A stretch of 64,000 bases of DNA from an uncultured Acidobacteriota bacterium (GTDB lineage Bacteria; Acidobacteriota; Terriglobia; Terriglobales; Acidobacteriaceae). Made by a program: the position numbers and the translations under genes. Location: contig CAILAC010000013.1 in assembly GCA_903832055.1 (NCBI GenBank), positions 372,001-436,000 of the forward strand, given 5' to 3'. The first letter of the stretch is position 1. Each line of letters opens with the position of its first letter. The notes under the pieces were generated by a model, which was not told the origin of the DNA, did not search any database, and was given only the letters and a program-made list of their open reading frames with translations. This document shows positions 7,972-16,883 of this stretch, in pieces.

Positions 7972-9452
7972 CAGGCCCAATGAGCGACTCCAACCTCCCC
8001 CTCGACCCTCGGGCTCTCGTCGCAATCGACTTGGGCGCCGAGAGTTGCCGCGTCTCGCTCCTTCGCTGGCACTCTGGCGAACCAGAGATCACCCTGCTCC
8101 ACCGCGTCCCCAATGGCCCCATCAGCATTGGGGAGCATCTCCATTGGCCCATTGACCGCATCCTCTCCGGCATTGCGGAGGGGTTGCGCAAAGCAGCCGA
8201 AGCTGCACCCGAGGGCATTCGCTCCATCGCCGTGGACGGCTGGGCCGTGGACTACGTCCGCCTCGGCGTCGACGGCACCCCAATCGGTTTGCCATTCTGC
8301 TATCGCGACGAACGCAACGTAGCCTCCAAGGCCGCAGCCGAAGGAATCATCTCTCCTGAAGACCACTTCGCACAGACCGGAGCGCAGCCCCTGCGCATCA
8401 ACACTGTCTATCAGCTTGTGGCAGATAGCAACGCCGGTATCGCACCTGAAACTCCGTGGCTGCTGCTGCCGGAGTATGTCCTGCACTGGCTCGGAGGCCG
8501 CCGCGTCGCGGAATACACCAACGCCACACATACCGGACTCGTCGATCTACAAACCGGAAACTGGTCTGAATCCATCTTCAAAAAGCTGAGTCTCTCTCTT
8601 GAGGCGGCTCCTGAAATCGTCCCTCCCGGCAGCGTTCTTGGCAAGCTTAAAGGACCTCTGGCCGACCTGCGCGCATTCGTCGATACCAACCTGATCGCGC
8701 CCGCCTGCCATGACACAGCGTCGGCCATTGCCGCCATTACCGCAGACATGGCGCACACCGCCTACATCGTTTCCGGCACCTGGTCGTTGGTCGGCACGGT
8801 AGTGCAAGAGCCTGTGAACACGGCAGAGGCCCAGCACACCGGCTTCACCAATCAGGGCGCGGCCTCGGGCGGATACTGCTTCCATACCAACATCAACGGC
8901 ATGTGGATACTCAAGCAATCGATGGACGACTGGGCGTTGCAAGGCCGCACCATCGACCTGCCGACCCTCGTCGCCCAGGCCGCTGAGGTCGCCTCCATTC
9001 CCGGCCTCATCAATGTAGATGCGCCGCGGCTGATGCTTGCCGGAGAAATGCCCGCCCGCATCAACCAGGAGCTCATCGAAGAGGGCCTCGAACCCATCGC
9101 CGACATCCCCGGCAATGAACCCATCTTTGCGCGGATCATCTTCGCCAGCCTGGCGCAACGCTATGCCGTTACCGTGCGCAATCTCGCCGCCCAAACCGGT
9201 CGGACCTTCGAGCGCATCACCATTCTCGGTGGAGGCAGCCGCAACACACTCCTCAGCCGCCTTACCGAAGAAGCCACCGGCCTGCCCGTCTCTGCCGGGG
9301 AAGCCGAAGGCTCGACGCTCGGCAACTTTGCGGTACAGCTCGCTTCAGTCGAGAATCCGCATCCCGCCCTGCCCCCCGATCCAGCAATAGTCCGCGCCTG
9401 GGCCAGCCGTCTCGCAACCCATCCTGCTCTGGTCACTGCCTCAACAAACTAG
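7968..9452 (+). CDS. rhaB: L-rhamnulokinase RhaB
   Basis: A 494-residue FGGY-family sugar kinase. The N-terminal phosphate loop is visible (VAIDLGAESCRVSLLRW), as is the C-terminal ATP-binding segment (ILGGGSRNTLLSRLTEEATG, then GEAEGSTLGN). Rhamnulokinase makes L-rhamnulose 1-phosphate, the substrate of the upstream aldolase. The ATG at 7968 overlaps the aldolase stop codon; a second ATG at 7980 is also possible. Length is normal for the family. Context and sequence agree well on the substrate. Confidence 0.92.
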   Translation: MTGPMSDSNLPLDPRALVAIDLGAESCRVSLLRWHSGEPEITLLHRVPNGPISIGEHLHWPIDRILSGIAEGLRKAAEAAPEGIRSIAVDGWAVDYVRLGVDGTPIGLPFCYRDERNVASKAAAEGIISPEDHFAQTGAQPLRINTVYQLVADSNAGIAPETPWLLLPEYVLHWLGGRRVAEYTNATHTGLVDLQTGNWSESIFKKLSLSLEAAPEIVPPGSVLGKLKGPLADLRAFVDTNLIAPACHDTASAIAAITADMAHTAYIVSGTWSLVGTVVQEPVNTAEAQHTGFTNQGAASGGYCFHTNINGMWILKQSMDDWALQGRTIDLPTLVAQAAEVASIPGLINVDAPRLMLAGEMPARINQELIEEGLEPIADIPGNEPIFARIIFASLAQRYAVTVRNLAAQTGRTFERITILGGGSRNTLLSRLTEEATGLPVSAGEAEGSTLGNFAVQLASVENPHPALPPDPAIVRAWASRLATHPALVTASTN

Positions 9453-9556
9453 CCCCCTGGGCAGTCCCTCGCTTATGCTTGCGTTCACTATGATTTCGCT
9501 CTCTTTCCACTTTTAGAAATCAACGCCAGAAAACAGTCCGTCCGGAGCTCCGCCCG

Positions 9557-12500
9557 ATGTTCAAACAGCCGTTCAGTGCACACCCACTGCAATCCACCGC
9601 AAAAAAGCTCGTCGCCGCCACTCTCGCCGTGCTGCTCTCCACCGCAGCCCTGCCCGCCCAAACCACGGTCGATCTGCGCTCCGGCTTTGAAAATCCTCCC
9701 AACGGCGCGCGCCCCCGCGTCTGGTGGCACTGGCTCAACGGCAACATCACCAAAGAGGGCATCAAGCTCGATCTGGAATGGATGCACCGCATCGGCATCG
9801 GCGGCTTTCAGAACTTTGACGCTGCGCTCGGCACGCCCCAGGTCGTTGAAAAGCGTCTGCCCTACATGACTCCGGAGTGGAAAGACGCTTTTGTCTATGC
9901 GACCAAACTTGCCGACCAGCTTGGCCTCGAAGAAGCCATCGCCGGCTCCCCCGGCTGGAGCGAAACCGGTGGCCCCTGGGTCAAGCCCAGCGAGGGCATG
10001 AAGAAATACGTCTGGAGCGAGATTGAAGTGGACGGCGGCAAGCCCTTCTCCGGTTCCCTGCCCCACCCGCCAACGAATACCGGCGCGTTCCAGAACATGG
10101 GCAACCACGACATGCCCGCCGACGGCGACCCGGTCAAAGGCATTGAGTACTACGCTGACAGCGCCGTCATCGCCTACCGCCTGCCCGCCAGCGATGTCAG
10201 CGCGACCAGCCTGCATCCCAAGGTCATCACCAGTGCAGACCCTGACCGCCCCATCGACCCCGTCGAACTCTCTGACGGCGACTACACCAACGGCGTAGCC
10301 TTCCGTTCCGCTGAAGTCGGCGAAAACTCCTGGATCCAATACGAATTTCCCCAGCCCACCACCATCCAGGCCATCACTTTCGTCGACGGCGCTCCCTTTA
10401 ACGTCATGTCCATCTTTGTGGGCTTTGGCGAGAGCGGCCGCGACCTGCTGGCCAGCGACGACGGCCAGACCTTCCGCCCCATCACGCACCTCGAAGCTGG
10501 CGCCGTGGGTACCACCACTGCCTTTGCCCCCGTCACCGCCAAATTCTTCCGCGTCACCTTCAAAATCGCTGCCCCTCAGCCCAACCCGTTTGCCGACATG
10601 GGGCTCGGAGCTGCTCCGGCTGAAACCGGTCTGCCGCCGGTTCGCGTCGCTGAACTCGTGCTGCACCCCGGCGCGCGCGTCAATCGCTTTGAAGACAAGG
10701 CCGCCTTCTTTCCCAAGCCGGACGTTGGTGCCCTGGCCTCGGCTGCCGTTGCTGCCGCTGACGTCGTGGACAAATCCTCGGTGGTCGATCTGACCAGCAA
10801 GATGACTCCGGAGGGCAATCTTAGCTGGACGCCGCCTGCCGGCAAGTGGAAGATCGTCCGATTCGGCTATTCGCTCATCGGCATCACCAACCACCCGGCC
10901 AGCAAAGAAGCTACCGGCCTCGAAGTCGACAAGCTCAACCACACCTATGTCAAGAGCTACATGGAGCGCTACCTGACTCAGTACAAAGATACGCTGGGCG
11001 CTGACTTCATGGGCAAAAAGGGCCTCAAGTACGTAATCACCGATAGCTGGGAAGCAGGCTCGCAGAACTGGACCGACAACATGATTGACCAGTTCACCAA
11101 GCGCCGCGGCTACAGCCCGCTACCCTGGATGCCGGTGCTGACCGGCCACGTCGTTGAATCGGCCGAAGCCAGCGACCGCTTTCTCTGGGACTTCCGCAAG
11201 ACCATCTCTGACCTGATTGCCGACGAGCACTACGGGCAGGTTGAGGCCTCGATTCACGACTTTGGCCTCGGCCACTATGGTGAATCGCACGAGTCAGGTC
11301 GCGCCTTTGTGGGCGACGGCATGGAAGTAAAGAAGCTCAACGAAATCCCCATGTCGGCCATGTGGACCCAGACTCCCGGCGTCAACAAGGAGCTCTACAG
11401 CTACAACGCCGACGACCGCGAATCCGCCTCCGTGGCTCACATCTACGGCCAAAACATCGCTGCGGCCGAGTCCATGACCGCGCAGGCCGCACCCTGGGCG
11501 TGGTCCCCGGCAACGCTCAAGCCAACGGCCGACAAGGAGATGGCCGAGGGCATCAATCGCTTCGTCATCCACTGCTCCGTGCATCAGCCGCTCACCGACA
11601 AGGTGCCCGCGCTGGGTCTTGGACCCTTCGGGCAATGGTTCACCCGCAACGAAACCTGGTCCGAACTCGCCCCAGCATGGGTCAACTACCTTGCGCGCTC
11701 CAGCTACATGCTGCAGCAGGGCCACTTCGCCGCCGACGTCATCTACTACTACGGCGAAGACTCGAACCTCACCGCCATCTTTGGCAACAAAAATCCTGAC
11801 GTGCCCGAGGGCTACGGCTTTGACTACATCAACGCTGACGGCCTCATTCACGTGCTTTCGGTGAAAGACGGCCGCGTGGTTACGCCGAGCGGCATGAGCT
11901 ATCGGGTCCTCGGCCTGGACCCCTACAGCCAGCGCATGTCCCTGCCCGTCCTCAAGGCGCTGCACAAGCTCGTCTCAGACGGCGCGACCGTTGCCGGCCC
12001 CAAGCCCAGCACCGATGTCAGCAACTCCGACGACGCAGCAGAATTTGCCAAGCTCACCGCTGAACTCTTCGGCGACGGCTCCGGCGAACACACCGTCGGC
12101 AAGGGCAAAGTCTACGCCGGCCAGCCGCTGGCGCAGGTGCTGCCCAAGCTTTCGCTCGCGCCTGACTTTGACTACACCAAGCCGGAACCCAGCCTCGATG
12201 TCCTCTTCGTCCACCGCCACACCGACGACACCGACATCTACTACGTTGACAATCGCAGCGACCAGCCGCAGACGCTCTCCACCAGCTACCGCATCACCGG
12301 CCGCCAGCCCGAGCTGTGGCATGCTGAAACCGGCCTCAGCGAGCCGGTAAGCTACACCGTCGCCGACGGCAAAACCACCATTCCGCTCAAGCTTGACCCG
12401 TGGGGAACGGTGTTTGTGGTCTTTGGCAAATCCACCCACAGCACTTCGTTTGCCGTCAAAACGCCCAGCGAAACCCCGCTCACCGAGATTCCCGGCCCGT

Positions 12501-12970
12501 GGCCCGTGAGCTTCCAGCCCAATCGTGGAGCACCCCCGACCGCCAGCCTGCCTGCGCTCACCAGTTGGAGCGAAAACGCCGACCCTGGCGTGAAGTACTT
12601 CTCTGGCGTGGGCACCTACACCAAGAACTTCGAGGCCTCGGCCGCCTGGTTCAAAAAGATGAAGCCCGGCACGAAATTCATCATCGACCTCGGCGAAGTC
12701 AAAAACCTCGCGGAAGTGACGGTCAACGGCAAATCCGTCGGCATTGTCTGGCATACGCCTTACCGCGTGGACGCGACCAGCGCCCTCAAGCCCGGCACCA
12801 ACACGATTGAAATCAAGGTGGCCAACGCCTGGGTCAACCGCCTCATTGGCGACCAGCAACCCAACGCGAACAAGATCACCTTTACCATCATCCACCCGTA
12901 CAAGGCCGACTCTCCGCTGCTCCCCAGCGGTCTGCTAGGCCCCGTAAAACTCATCCAGACTGTGAACTAA
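9557..12970 (+). CDS. Secreted GH106 alpha-L-rhamnosidase
   Basis: A 1137-residue protein with a signal peptide (hydrophobic LVAATLAVLLSTAALPA, residues about 19-35) followed by the GH106-type opening (GARPRVWWHWLNGNITKEGI). GH106 enzymes release alpha-L-rhamnose from plant polysaccharides such as rhamnogalacturonan and from glycosides. Size fits this multi-domain family. The last 150 residues form a beta-sandwich, jelly-roll-like domain (GVGTYTKNFE, VTVNGKSVGIVW, GTNTIEIKVANAWVNR) usual at the end of these enzymes. It lies just downstream of rhaB and probably supplies rhamnose in the periplasm or outside for RhaT. Confidence 0.9.
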   Translation: MFKQPFSAHPLQSTAKKLVAATLAVLLSTAALPAQTTVDLRSGFENPPNGARPRVWWHWLNGNITKEGIKLDLEWMHRIGIGGFQNFDAALGTPQVVEKRLPYMTPEWKDAFVYATKLADQLGLEEAIAGSPGWSETGGPWVKPSEGMKKYVWSEIEVDGGKPFSGSLPHPPTNTGAFQNMGNHDMPADGDPVKGIEYYADSAVIAYRLPASDVSATSLHPKVITSADPDRPIDPVELSDGDYTNGVAFRSAEVGENSWIQYEFPQPTTIQAITFVDGAPFNVMSIFVGFGESGRDLLASDDGQTFRPITHLEAGAVGTTTAFAPVTAKFFRVTFKIAAPQPNPFADMGLGAAPAETGLPPVRVAELVLHPGARVNRFEDKAAFFPKPDVGALASAAVAAADVVDKSSVVDLTSKMTPEGNLSWTPPAGKWKIVRFGYSLIGITNHPASKEATGLEVDKLNHTYVKSYMERYLTQYKDTLGADFMGKKGLKYVITDSWEAGSQNWTDNMIDQFTKRRGYSPLPWMPVLTGHVVESAEASDRFLWDFRKTISDLIADEHYGQVEASIHDFGLGHYGESHESGRAFVGDGMEVKKLNEIPMSAMWTQTPGVNKELYSYNADDRESASVAHIYGQNIAAAESMTAQAAPWAWSPATLKPTADKEMAEGINRFVIHCSVHQPLTDKVPALGLGPFGQWFTRNETWSELAPAWVNYLARSSYMLQQGHFAADVIYYYGEDSNLTAIFGNKNPDVPEGYGFDYINADGLIHVLSVKDGRVVTPSGMSYRVLGLDPYSQRMSLPVLKALHKLVSDGATVAGPKPSTDVSNSDDAAEFAKLTAELFGDGSGEHTVGKGKVYAGQPLAQVLPKLSLAPDFDYTKPEPSLDVLFVHRHTDDTDIYYVDNRSDQPQTLSTSYRITGRQPELWHAETGLSEPVSYTVADGKTTIPLKLDPWGTVFVVFGKSTHSTSFAVKTPSETPLTEIPGPWPVSFQPNRGAPPTASLPALTSWSENADPGVKYFSGVGTYTKNFEASAAWFKKMKPGTKFIIDLGEVKNLAEVTVNGKSVGIVWHTPYRVDATSALKPGTNTIEIKVANAWVNRLIGDQQPNANKITFTIIHPYKADSPLLPSGLLGPVKLIQTVN

Positions 12971-13055
12971 CTTGGCGGTTTCACGCACGGCAAAAGAAGG
13001 CGCGGCGCAGGCTGCGCCCCGTGAGACATCGGCCAACCTTGTTTATCATCTCTAC

Positions 13056-13769
13056 ATGCCCAAACTGGATGGCCAGACCCTTCTTATCGACGCCGACGAC
13101 ACGCTGTGGGAAAACAACATCTACTTTGAACGCGCCATTGCCGCCTTCATCAGCTACCTTGACCATCAGACGCACACGCCCGAGCAGGTGCGCGAGGCGC
13201 TGAACCAGGCCGAGCGCGAAACTATTCTGTCGCACGGCTACGGCCTTGGCAGCTTTACCCAGTCGCTGATTACCTGCTTTGAACGCCTCACAAACCCCGC
13301 CGAATCCACCCACATGCGCGAGGTACAGCACGAGCAGATCCGCCGCTTCGCCCAATCCATCGCCGAGCAGGAAATCGAGCTGTTGCCCGGCGTCGCCGAC
13401 CTGCTTCCCTCCCTCGCCGAGCGCCACCGCCTCATCCTCATGACCAAGGGCTCGCAGGCCGAGCAGGCTGACAAGCTGGCGCGCAGCGGTATTGCGCACC
13501 ACTTCACCGCCGTCGAAATCGTCGCCGAAAAACACCCCGAAGCCTATCGCGAAGTAACCCGCCGCCACGAGTGCCAACCCCACTCAACCTGGATGATCGG
13601 CAATAGCCCAAAATCCGACATCAACCCCGCCCTCGCCGCCGGCATCCATGCCGTCTTCATCTTCCACAAAGACACCTGGGTGCTTGAGCACGCCGAAATC
13701 ACCCCGCCGCCACCCCACCAGAACCTGCTCGAAATCAGCTCATTTTCAGCGCTGGCTGAGTTCTTCTAG
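13056..13769 (+). CDS. HAD-family hydrolase
   Basis: Haloacid dehalogenase-type phosphatase. Motif I is DADDTLW near the N-terminus, the motif II region is LILMTKG, the motif III lysine is in the EKHPEA region, and the acidic motif IV is GNSPKSDINPALAAG. I start it at the ATG at 13056, which places motif I about nine residues in. The open frame reaches back to a TTG at 12972, but those extra residues do not look like HAD sequence. It follows the rhamnosidase closely and may share its transcript. The substrate is unknown; a sugar phosphate is a reasonable guess from the locus. Confidence 0.82.
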   Translation: MPKLDGQTLLIDADDTLWENNIYFERAIAAFISYLDHQTHTPEQVREALNQAERETILSHGYGLGSFTQSLITCFERLTNPAESTHMREVQHEQIRRFAQSIAEQEIELLPGVADLLPSLAERHRLILMTKGSQAEQADKLARSGIAHHFTAVEIVAEKHPEAYREVTRRHECQPHSTWMIGNSPKSDINPALAAGIHAVFIFHKDTWVLEHAEITPPPPHQNLLEISSFSALAEFF

Positions 13770-13854
13770 CCCCGCCGCAACCCGCAATTGACACCAGCAA
13801 CCCCCACCCAATAGGGTCATCTCTTCAGTCGCCAATCCACTTTCCAAGGCCGCC

Positions 13855-13959
13855 ATGTCCCTGCGCACCTCCGCCCGGCTCATCGTCACCGACAGCCACT
13901 TCCTCGTGCCCTTCTTCGTACTGCTGTTTGGCATCGCGCTGCTGATTGGATTGCACTGA
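13855..13959 (+). CDS. 34-residue single-span membrane microprotein coupled to the sugar transporter
   Basis: A short reading frame of 34 codons starting at ATG 13855. Its product has a polar start (MSLRTSARLIVTDSH) and one clear hydrophobic segment (FLVPFFVLLFGIALLIGL). The TGA stop at 13957-13959 shares its A with the ATG of the GRP-family transporter, so translation is almost certainly coupled. No ribosome site is obvious for either gene. The arrangement recalls KdpF beside KdpA: a tiny membrane peptide encoded directly before its transporter. I do not know a named family for it. It may be a transporter subunit or stabiliser. Confidence 0.6.
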   Translation: MSLRTSARLIVTDSHFLVPFFVLLFGIALLIGLH

Positions 13960-15251
13960 TGACGACCGCCCCTTCCAAGCGCTCCAGTATCTCGCTCCAC
14001 CAGCTCGGCGTCATCGCAGGCCTCACCGCAGGCGTCTGGCTGGGCGCTGCTGAGGCCCCAACCAAGCTCGTCGACATCGGCCTCTCGCCCTACACCATCT
14101 CGCTCTGCATGGTGGCCGGCGTCTTTACCGCGCGCTGGACGTTTCCAACCCTCATCAAAGGCACCAGCTTCGTCTTCGCTGACCTGGCCAGCAAAAAGCA
14201 CCTCATCCTCTGGGCCCTGCTCGCCGGCGCACTCTGGGCCGTAGCCAACACCCTCACCGTCTTCGCCATCCGCGACGTCGGCCTCGCCATCGCCTTTCCC
14301 CTCTGGAACGCCAACGCCCTCATCGGCCTCTTCTGGGCGCGCATCCTCTTTCGCGAACTCGAGGGCGCCGGCCCCAAAATCCTCGTCCGCGTCCTCTTCG
14401 GCTCGCTGGCCATTGTCGTAGCCGCCATCCTTCTCGGCTATAGCAGCCTGCCGAGCGGCATGGCCAGTGACAGCGCCCATACGCACCGCGCCGTCCAGGG
14501 CATCCTCGCCGCCTTCGGCGCAAGCCTCATGTGGGGAACCATGTACGTCCCCTACCGCAAGGCCTACCTCAGCGGCATGAATCCCCTCTCCTTTGTCACC
14601 GCCTTTACCGTCGGCGAACTGGTCACCGTCGGCACCCTCGCCCTCACCCTCGGCGGTGGCTCGCAGGCCATCCTCGGTGAACTCCACCGCTCGCAAGGAG
14701 TTTTGTTCTGGCTCTTCCTCGGCGGATTCGTCTGGGTCGTCGGCGATCTCTTCCAGCAATTCGCCGCCAAATACCTCGGCATCGGCCGTGGCATCCCCCT
14801 CTCCAATACCAATCAGCTCTGGGGCCTCGCCTGGGGCGCCCTCGTCTTTGGCGAACTCACCTCCGCCGACCTCGCCCACAAGCTGCTCGTCCTCGCCGGA
14901 TCGCTCGTCATGATCCTCGGCGCAGCTCTCATCAGCTCTGCCGCCGCCTCAGGCAAAGAGGAGACCTCGCGCAACCTCGCCCTGCTGCGTGAATGCGATC
15001 GCTACGGCCTGAACTATCAGGCAACTCTAGCAACTATGTCTGGCGAAGACGATAATCCCGACTTCAAGCGCCGCTGGTGGGATTATGCGATCGTGCTCGC
15101 GGCGGCCTCCGTCTTCCTCTTCCTCGGCCTGCGCACCCATGTCCCCGCCCTGCACATGAATTTTGGCTGGATCATCGCCCTCACCGCGGTCCTCTTCATC
15201 AGCCTCATTCTGGGTGGCGTCAGCCTGGCGCGCCGCACTCGTTTCTCTTAA
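13959..15251 (+). CDS. GRP-family sugar transporter (RhaT/GlcU-like, DMT superfamily)
   Basis: A 430-residue membrane protein with about ten hydrophobic segments and the duplicated layout of glucose/ribose/rhamnose porters. Recognisable parts include LWGLAWGALVFGELTSADLA and MWGTMYVPYRKAYLSGMNP; the latter resembles the PYRK motif also present in RhaT at 100-1167. After the usual core it has an extra cytoplasmic stretch (about residues 330-372) and two further membrane spans, making it longer than typical members. It begins inside the stop codon of the 34-residue microprotein. The sugar is unknown; the following inositol oxygenase raises myo-inositol or a related compound as a candidate. Confidence 0.85.
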   Translation: MTTAPSKRSSISLHQLGVIAGLTAGVWLGAAEAPTKLVDIGLSPYTISLCMVAGVFTARWTFPTLIKGTSFVFADLASKKHLILWALLAGALWAVANTLTVFAIRDVGLAIAFPLWNANALIGLFWARILFRELEGAGPKILVRVLFGSLAIVVAAILLGYSSLPSGMASDSAHTHRAVQGILAAFGASLMWGTMYVPYRKAYLSGMNPLSFVTAFTVGELVTVGTLALTLGGGSQAILGELHRSQGVLFWLFLGGFVWVVGDLFQQFAAKYLGIGRGIPLSNTNQLWGLAWGALVFGELTSADLAHKLLVLAGSLVMILGAALISSAAASGKEETSRNLALLRECDRYGLNYQATLATMSGEDDNPDFKRRWWDYAIVLAAASVFLFLGLRTHVPALHMNFGWIIALTAVLFISLILGGVSLARRTRFS

Positions 15252-15365
15252 AGCTCTCGTCATCGTAAATTCACCGAAGTTCGTTGCAATGAGAGCAATC
15301 GCTCCGGTATTGTTGGCCTAGTCCAACTAGCGAGATACAGCTTTCTTGCTCCAGGAGACTCTCTC

Positions 15366-16232
15366 ATGTCCACTCTGCTCTCGCCCGCCCACGCAACGCC
15401 TCTTAGCGCCGATATGGAAGAGTGGGACGAGTTCCTCAAAGGCCGCTACAAAGAGGGCAAGAGCGAGGAAGAGTTCCGCGTCTATGACGCGCAGGCCAAT
15501 CCCGGAGTCGCCGAGTTCTACCGCCTCAATCACGAGCATCAGACCTTCGACTACGTGATGCAAAAGGAGCGCGAGTATTTTGGCCTCACCAGGGGCGAAA
15601 AGACCATCTGGGAGGCCGCCGACTTCCTCAACACCCTCGTCGACGACAGCGACCCCGACACCGATCTCACCCAGATTGAGCACCTGCTGCAAACCTCAGA
15701 GGCCATGCGCGCCGACGGCCAGCCCCGCTGGTTTATCCTCACCGGCTTTGTTCACGACCTCGGCAAGGTCCTCTGCCTCTACGGCGAACCCCAGTGGGGC
15801 GTCGTCGGAGACACCTTCCCCGTCGGTTGCGCTTACTCCAACGACATCGTTTTCCCCGAATACTTCGCCAAAAACCCTGACCTGCATCACCCCGTCTACT
15901 CCACCAAATACGGCATCTATGAGCCCAACTGCGGACTCGACAAGGTGCACATGTCCTTTGGCCACGACGGCTATATCTACGAAGTCATGAAGAACTATCT
16001 CCCTGAAGAAGCACTCTACCCCCTCCGCTACCACTCCTTCTACCCCGCCCACAAACACGGCGCCTATGACTACCTCATGAATGACCAGGACCGCTCGATG
16101 TTCAAATGGGTGCACGAATTCAACAAGTACGACCTCTACTCCAAGGGCCACACCAAGCCCGATTTGAAGACGCTGAAGCCCTACTACGACGATCTTTTCG
16201 CGGAGTTCTTCCCCGCCAAAATCGCCTGGTAG
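15366..16232 (+). CDS. Myo-inositol oxygenase (MIOX)
   Basis: A 288-residue protein closely resembling the animal and plant enzyme that oxidises myo-inositol to D-glucuronate with a diiron centre. All six expected iron ligands can be placed: His106, His130-Asp131 (VHDLGK), His200 (MSFGHDGY), His223 (YHSFYPAH) and Asp256 (EFNKYDLY). The [16 protein letters not shown] segment is nearly identical to the eukaryotic form. An AGGAG at about 15354-15358 lies the right distance before the ATG. It follows the sugar transporter by 114 bases, suggesting inositol use or glucuronate supply. Cytoplasmic; no signal peptide. Confidence 0.93.
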   Translation: MSTLLSPAHATPLSADMEEWDEFLKGRYKEGKSEEEFRVYDAQANPGVAEFYRLNHEHQTFDYVMQKEREYFGLTRGEKTIWEAADFLNTLVDDSDPDTDLTQIEHLLQTSEAMRADGQPRWFILTGFVHDLGKVLCLYGEPQWGVVGDTFPVGCAYSNDIVFPEYFAKNPDLHHPVYSTKYGIYEPNCGLDKVHMSFGHDGYIYEVMKNYLPEEALYPLRYHSFYPAHKHGAYDYLMNDQDRSMFKWVHEFNKYDLYSKGHTKPDLKTLKPYYDDLFAEFFPAKIAW

Positions 16233-16264
16233 GAAGTAACTCGACAGCCCTCCACCTTCGCTTT

Positions 16265-16290
16265 GTCATCCTGAGCAAAGCGAAGGACCT
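16265..16290. repeat. Dispersed repeat copy (GTCATCCTGAGC...GAAGGACCT type)
   Basis: A 26-bp sequence, beginning GTCATCCTGAGCAAAGCG and ending AAGGACCT, lies between the MIOX and DUF1801 genes. It has the look of the short dispersed repeats common in Acidobacteriota. It appears related to the 41-bp tandem unit at 24726-24914, which also contains GTCATTCC and AAAGCGAA. Convergent genes flank it. No function is apparent. Confidence 0.4.
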
Positions 16291-16314
16291 ACAGTTGCCA
16301 CTCAAGCTCACAAT

Positions 16315-16674
16315 TCAAACTGCCTTCTTCGGCCTCAGTCGCACCTGCTCCAGCATCCGCTCAATCACTCCAGGATCAATCTTCTCCGGCTTGGCAAACC
16401 GGATACACCCTTTGCCTAAGTTCGCGCCCTTCAGCTCTTCGCGAAACTCCTCCACCAGAAACCCCATTCCGTAGAATGAGATATATTGCTTCTGGCTGGC
16501 GATGGACACCTGCAAGACCCCATCCAGCTTGTAACACGGCATCCCGTATTCGATGGTCTCCTCATAACCTGGCAGCATCTTCAGATACAGCGCCCGCAGC
16601 CTCTCCATCACCGGCCGCCGCTCCTCCGGCAACTCTGCCATATAGCCATCCACGTCACTCGCTTTGCTGATCAT
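16315..16674 (-). CDS. DUF1801 domain protein (YdhG-like)
   Basis: A small soluble protein of about 119 residues matching DUF1801: an N-terminal helix region (DVDGYMAELPEERRPVMERL), then ETIEYGMPCYKLDG and a KQYISFYGMG strand. Related proteins include bacterial Fra/YdhG iron-chaperone-like proteins, but most members are uncharacterised. The ATG at 16674 is chosen because AGGAGG lies about ten bases upstream; the open frame extends to 16716 without a better site. It is divergent from the threonine dehydratase leader region, so both promoters share the 16675-16764 interval. Confidence 0.78.
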   Translation of the reverse strand: MISKASDVDGYMAELPEERRPVMERLRALYLKMLPGYEETIEYGMPCYKLDGVLQVSIASQKQYISFYGMGFLVEEFREELKGANLGKGCIRFAKPEKIDPGVIERMLEQVRLRPKKAV

Positions 16675-16701
16675 TCCCTGCCTTCCTCCTGGCTTGATTT
16701 C

Positions 16702-16730
16702 TTGACTTGCTGCCAACCCTCTGCTCTACT
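16702..16730 (+). promoter_or_regulatory. Candidate sigma70 promoter of the threonine dehydratase leader
   Basis: TTGACT at 16702-16707 and TCTACT at 16725-16730 are exactly 17 bases apart. Transcription would start near 16737, giving a leader RNA of about 147 bases up to the terminator-like hairpin. Six of six, or nearly, match the -35 consensus and four of six the -10. The match is by eye. Confidence 0.5.
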
Positions 16731-16764
16731 TCAACTTGTGTATATCACTCAGCCCATTCCCGCC

Positions 16765-16824
16765 ATGCGAATTATTACGCACATCCCATTCCAGTGCGCG
16801 CGCGGGAGCCGGCGCCTGAACTAG
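16765..16824 (+). CDS. Putative Ile/Thr leader peptide of the threonine dehydratase gene
   Basis: A 19-codon frame (MRIITHIPFQCARGSRRLN) whose codons 3, 4, 5 and 7 are Ile, Ile, Thr and Ile. These are the end product and substrate amino acids of the isoleucine pathway entry enzyme encoded just downstream. It ends with TAG at 16822-16824, about 28 bases before a terminator hairpin. It has no clear ribosome site, which weakens the case. Its position between a promoter and a terminator is that of an attenuator leader peptide. Its product would have no function of its own; the act of translation would be the sensor. Confidence 0.5.
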   Translation: MRIITHIPFQCARGSRRLN

Positions 16825-16852
16825 TCAGCCCTCAAGGCCAGCAGCAGCATCG

Positions 16853-16883
16853 CCACCTCCCGCAAGCGCGGCAGGTGGTTTTT
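16853..16883 (+). terminator. Attenuator hairpin before the threonine dehydratase gene
   Basis: CCACCT (16853-16858) pairs with AGGTGG (16873-16878), and inside it CCGC (16860-16863) pairs with GCGG (16868-16871) around a four-base loop. Five T residues follow at 16879-16883, making a standard intrinsic terminator only about 20 bases before the ribosome site. Upstream GCGGGAG (16802-16808) is fully complementary to CTCCCGC (16857-16863) in the terminator left arm, so it can act as the antiterminator partner. Confidence 0.65.

Noticed and set aside
9488-10942. A 484-codon minus-strand frame
   Set aside because: It lies antisense to the GH106 gene, whose plus-strand product is clearly real; long antisense frames are expected in high-GC genes.
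13746-14879. A 377-codon minus-strand frame rich in Glu, Gly and Ala
   Set aside because: Shadow of the GRP transporter gene; its composition is typical of antisense reading of high-GC membrane-protein genes.
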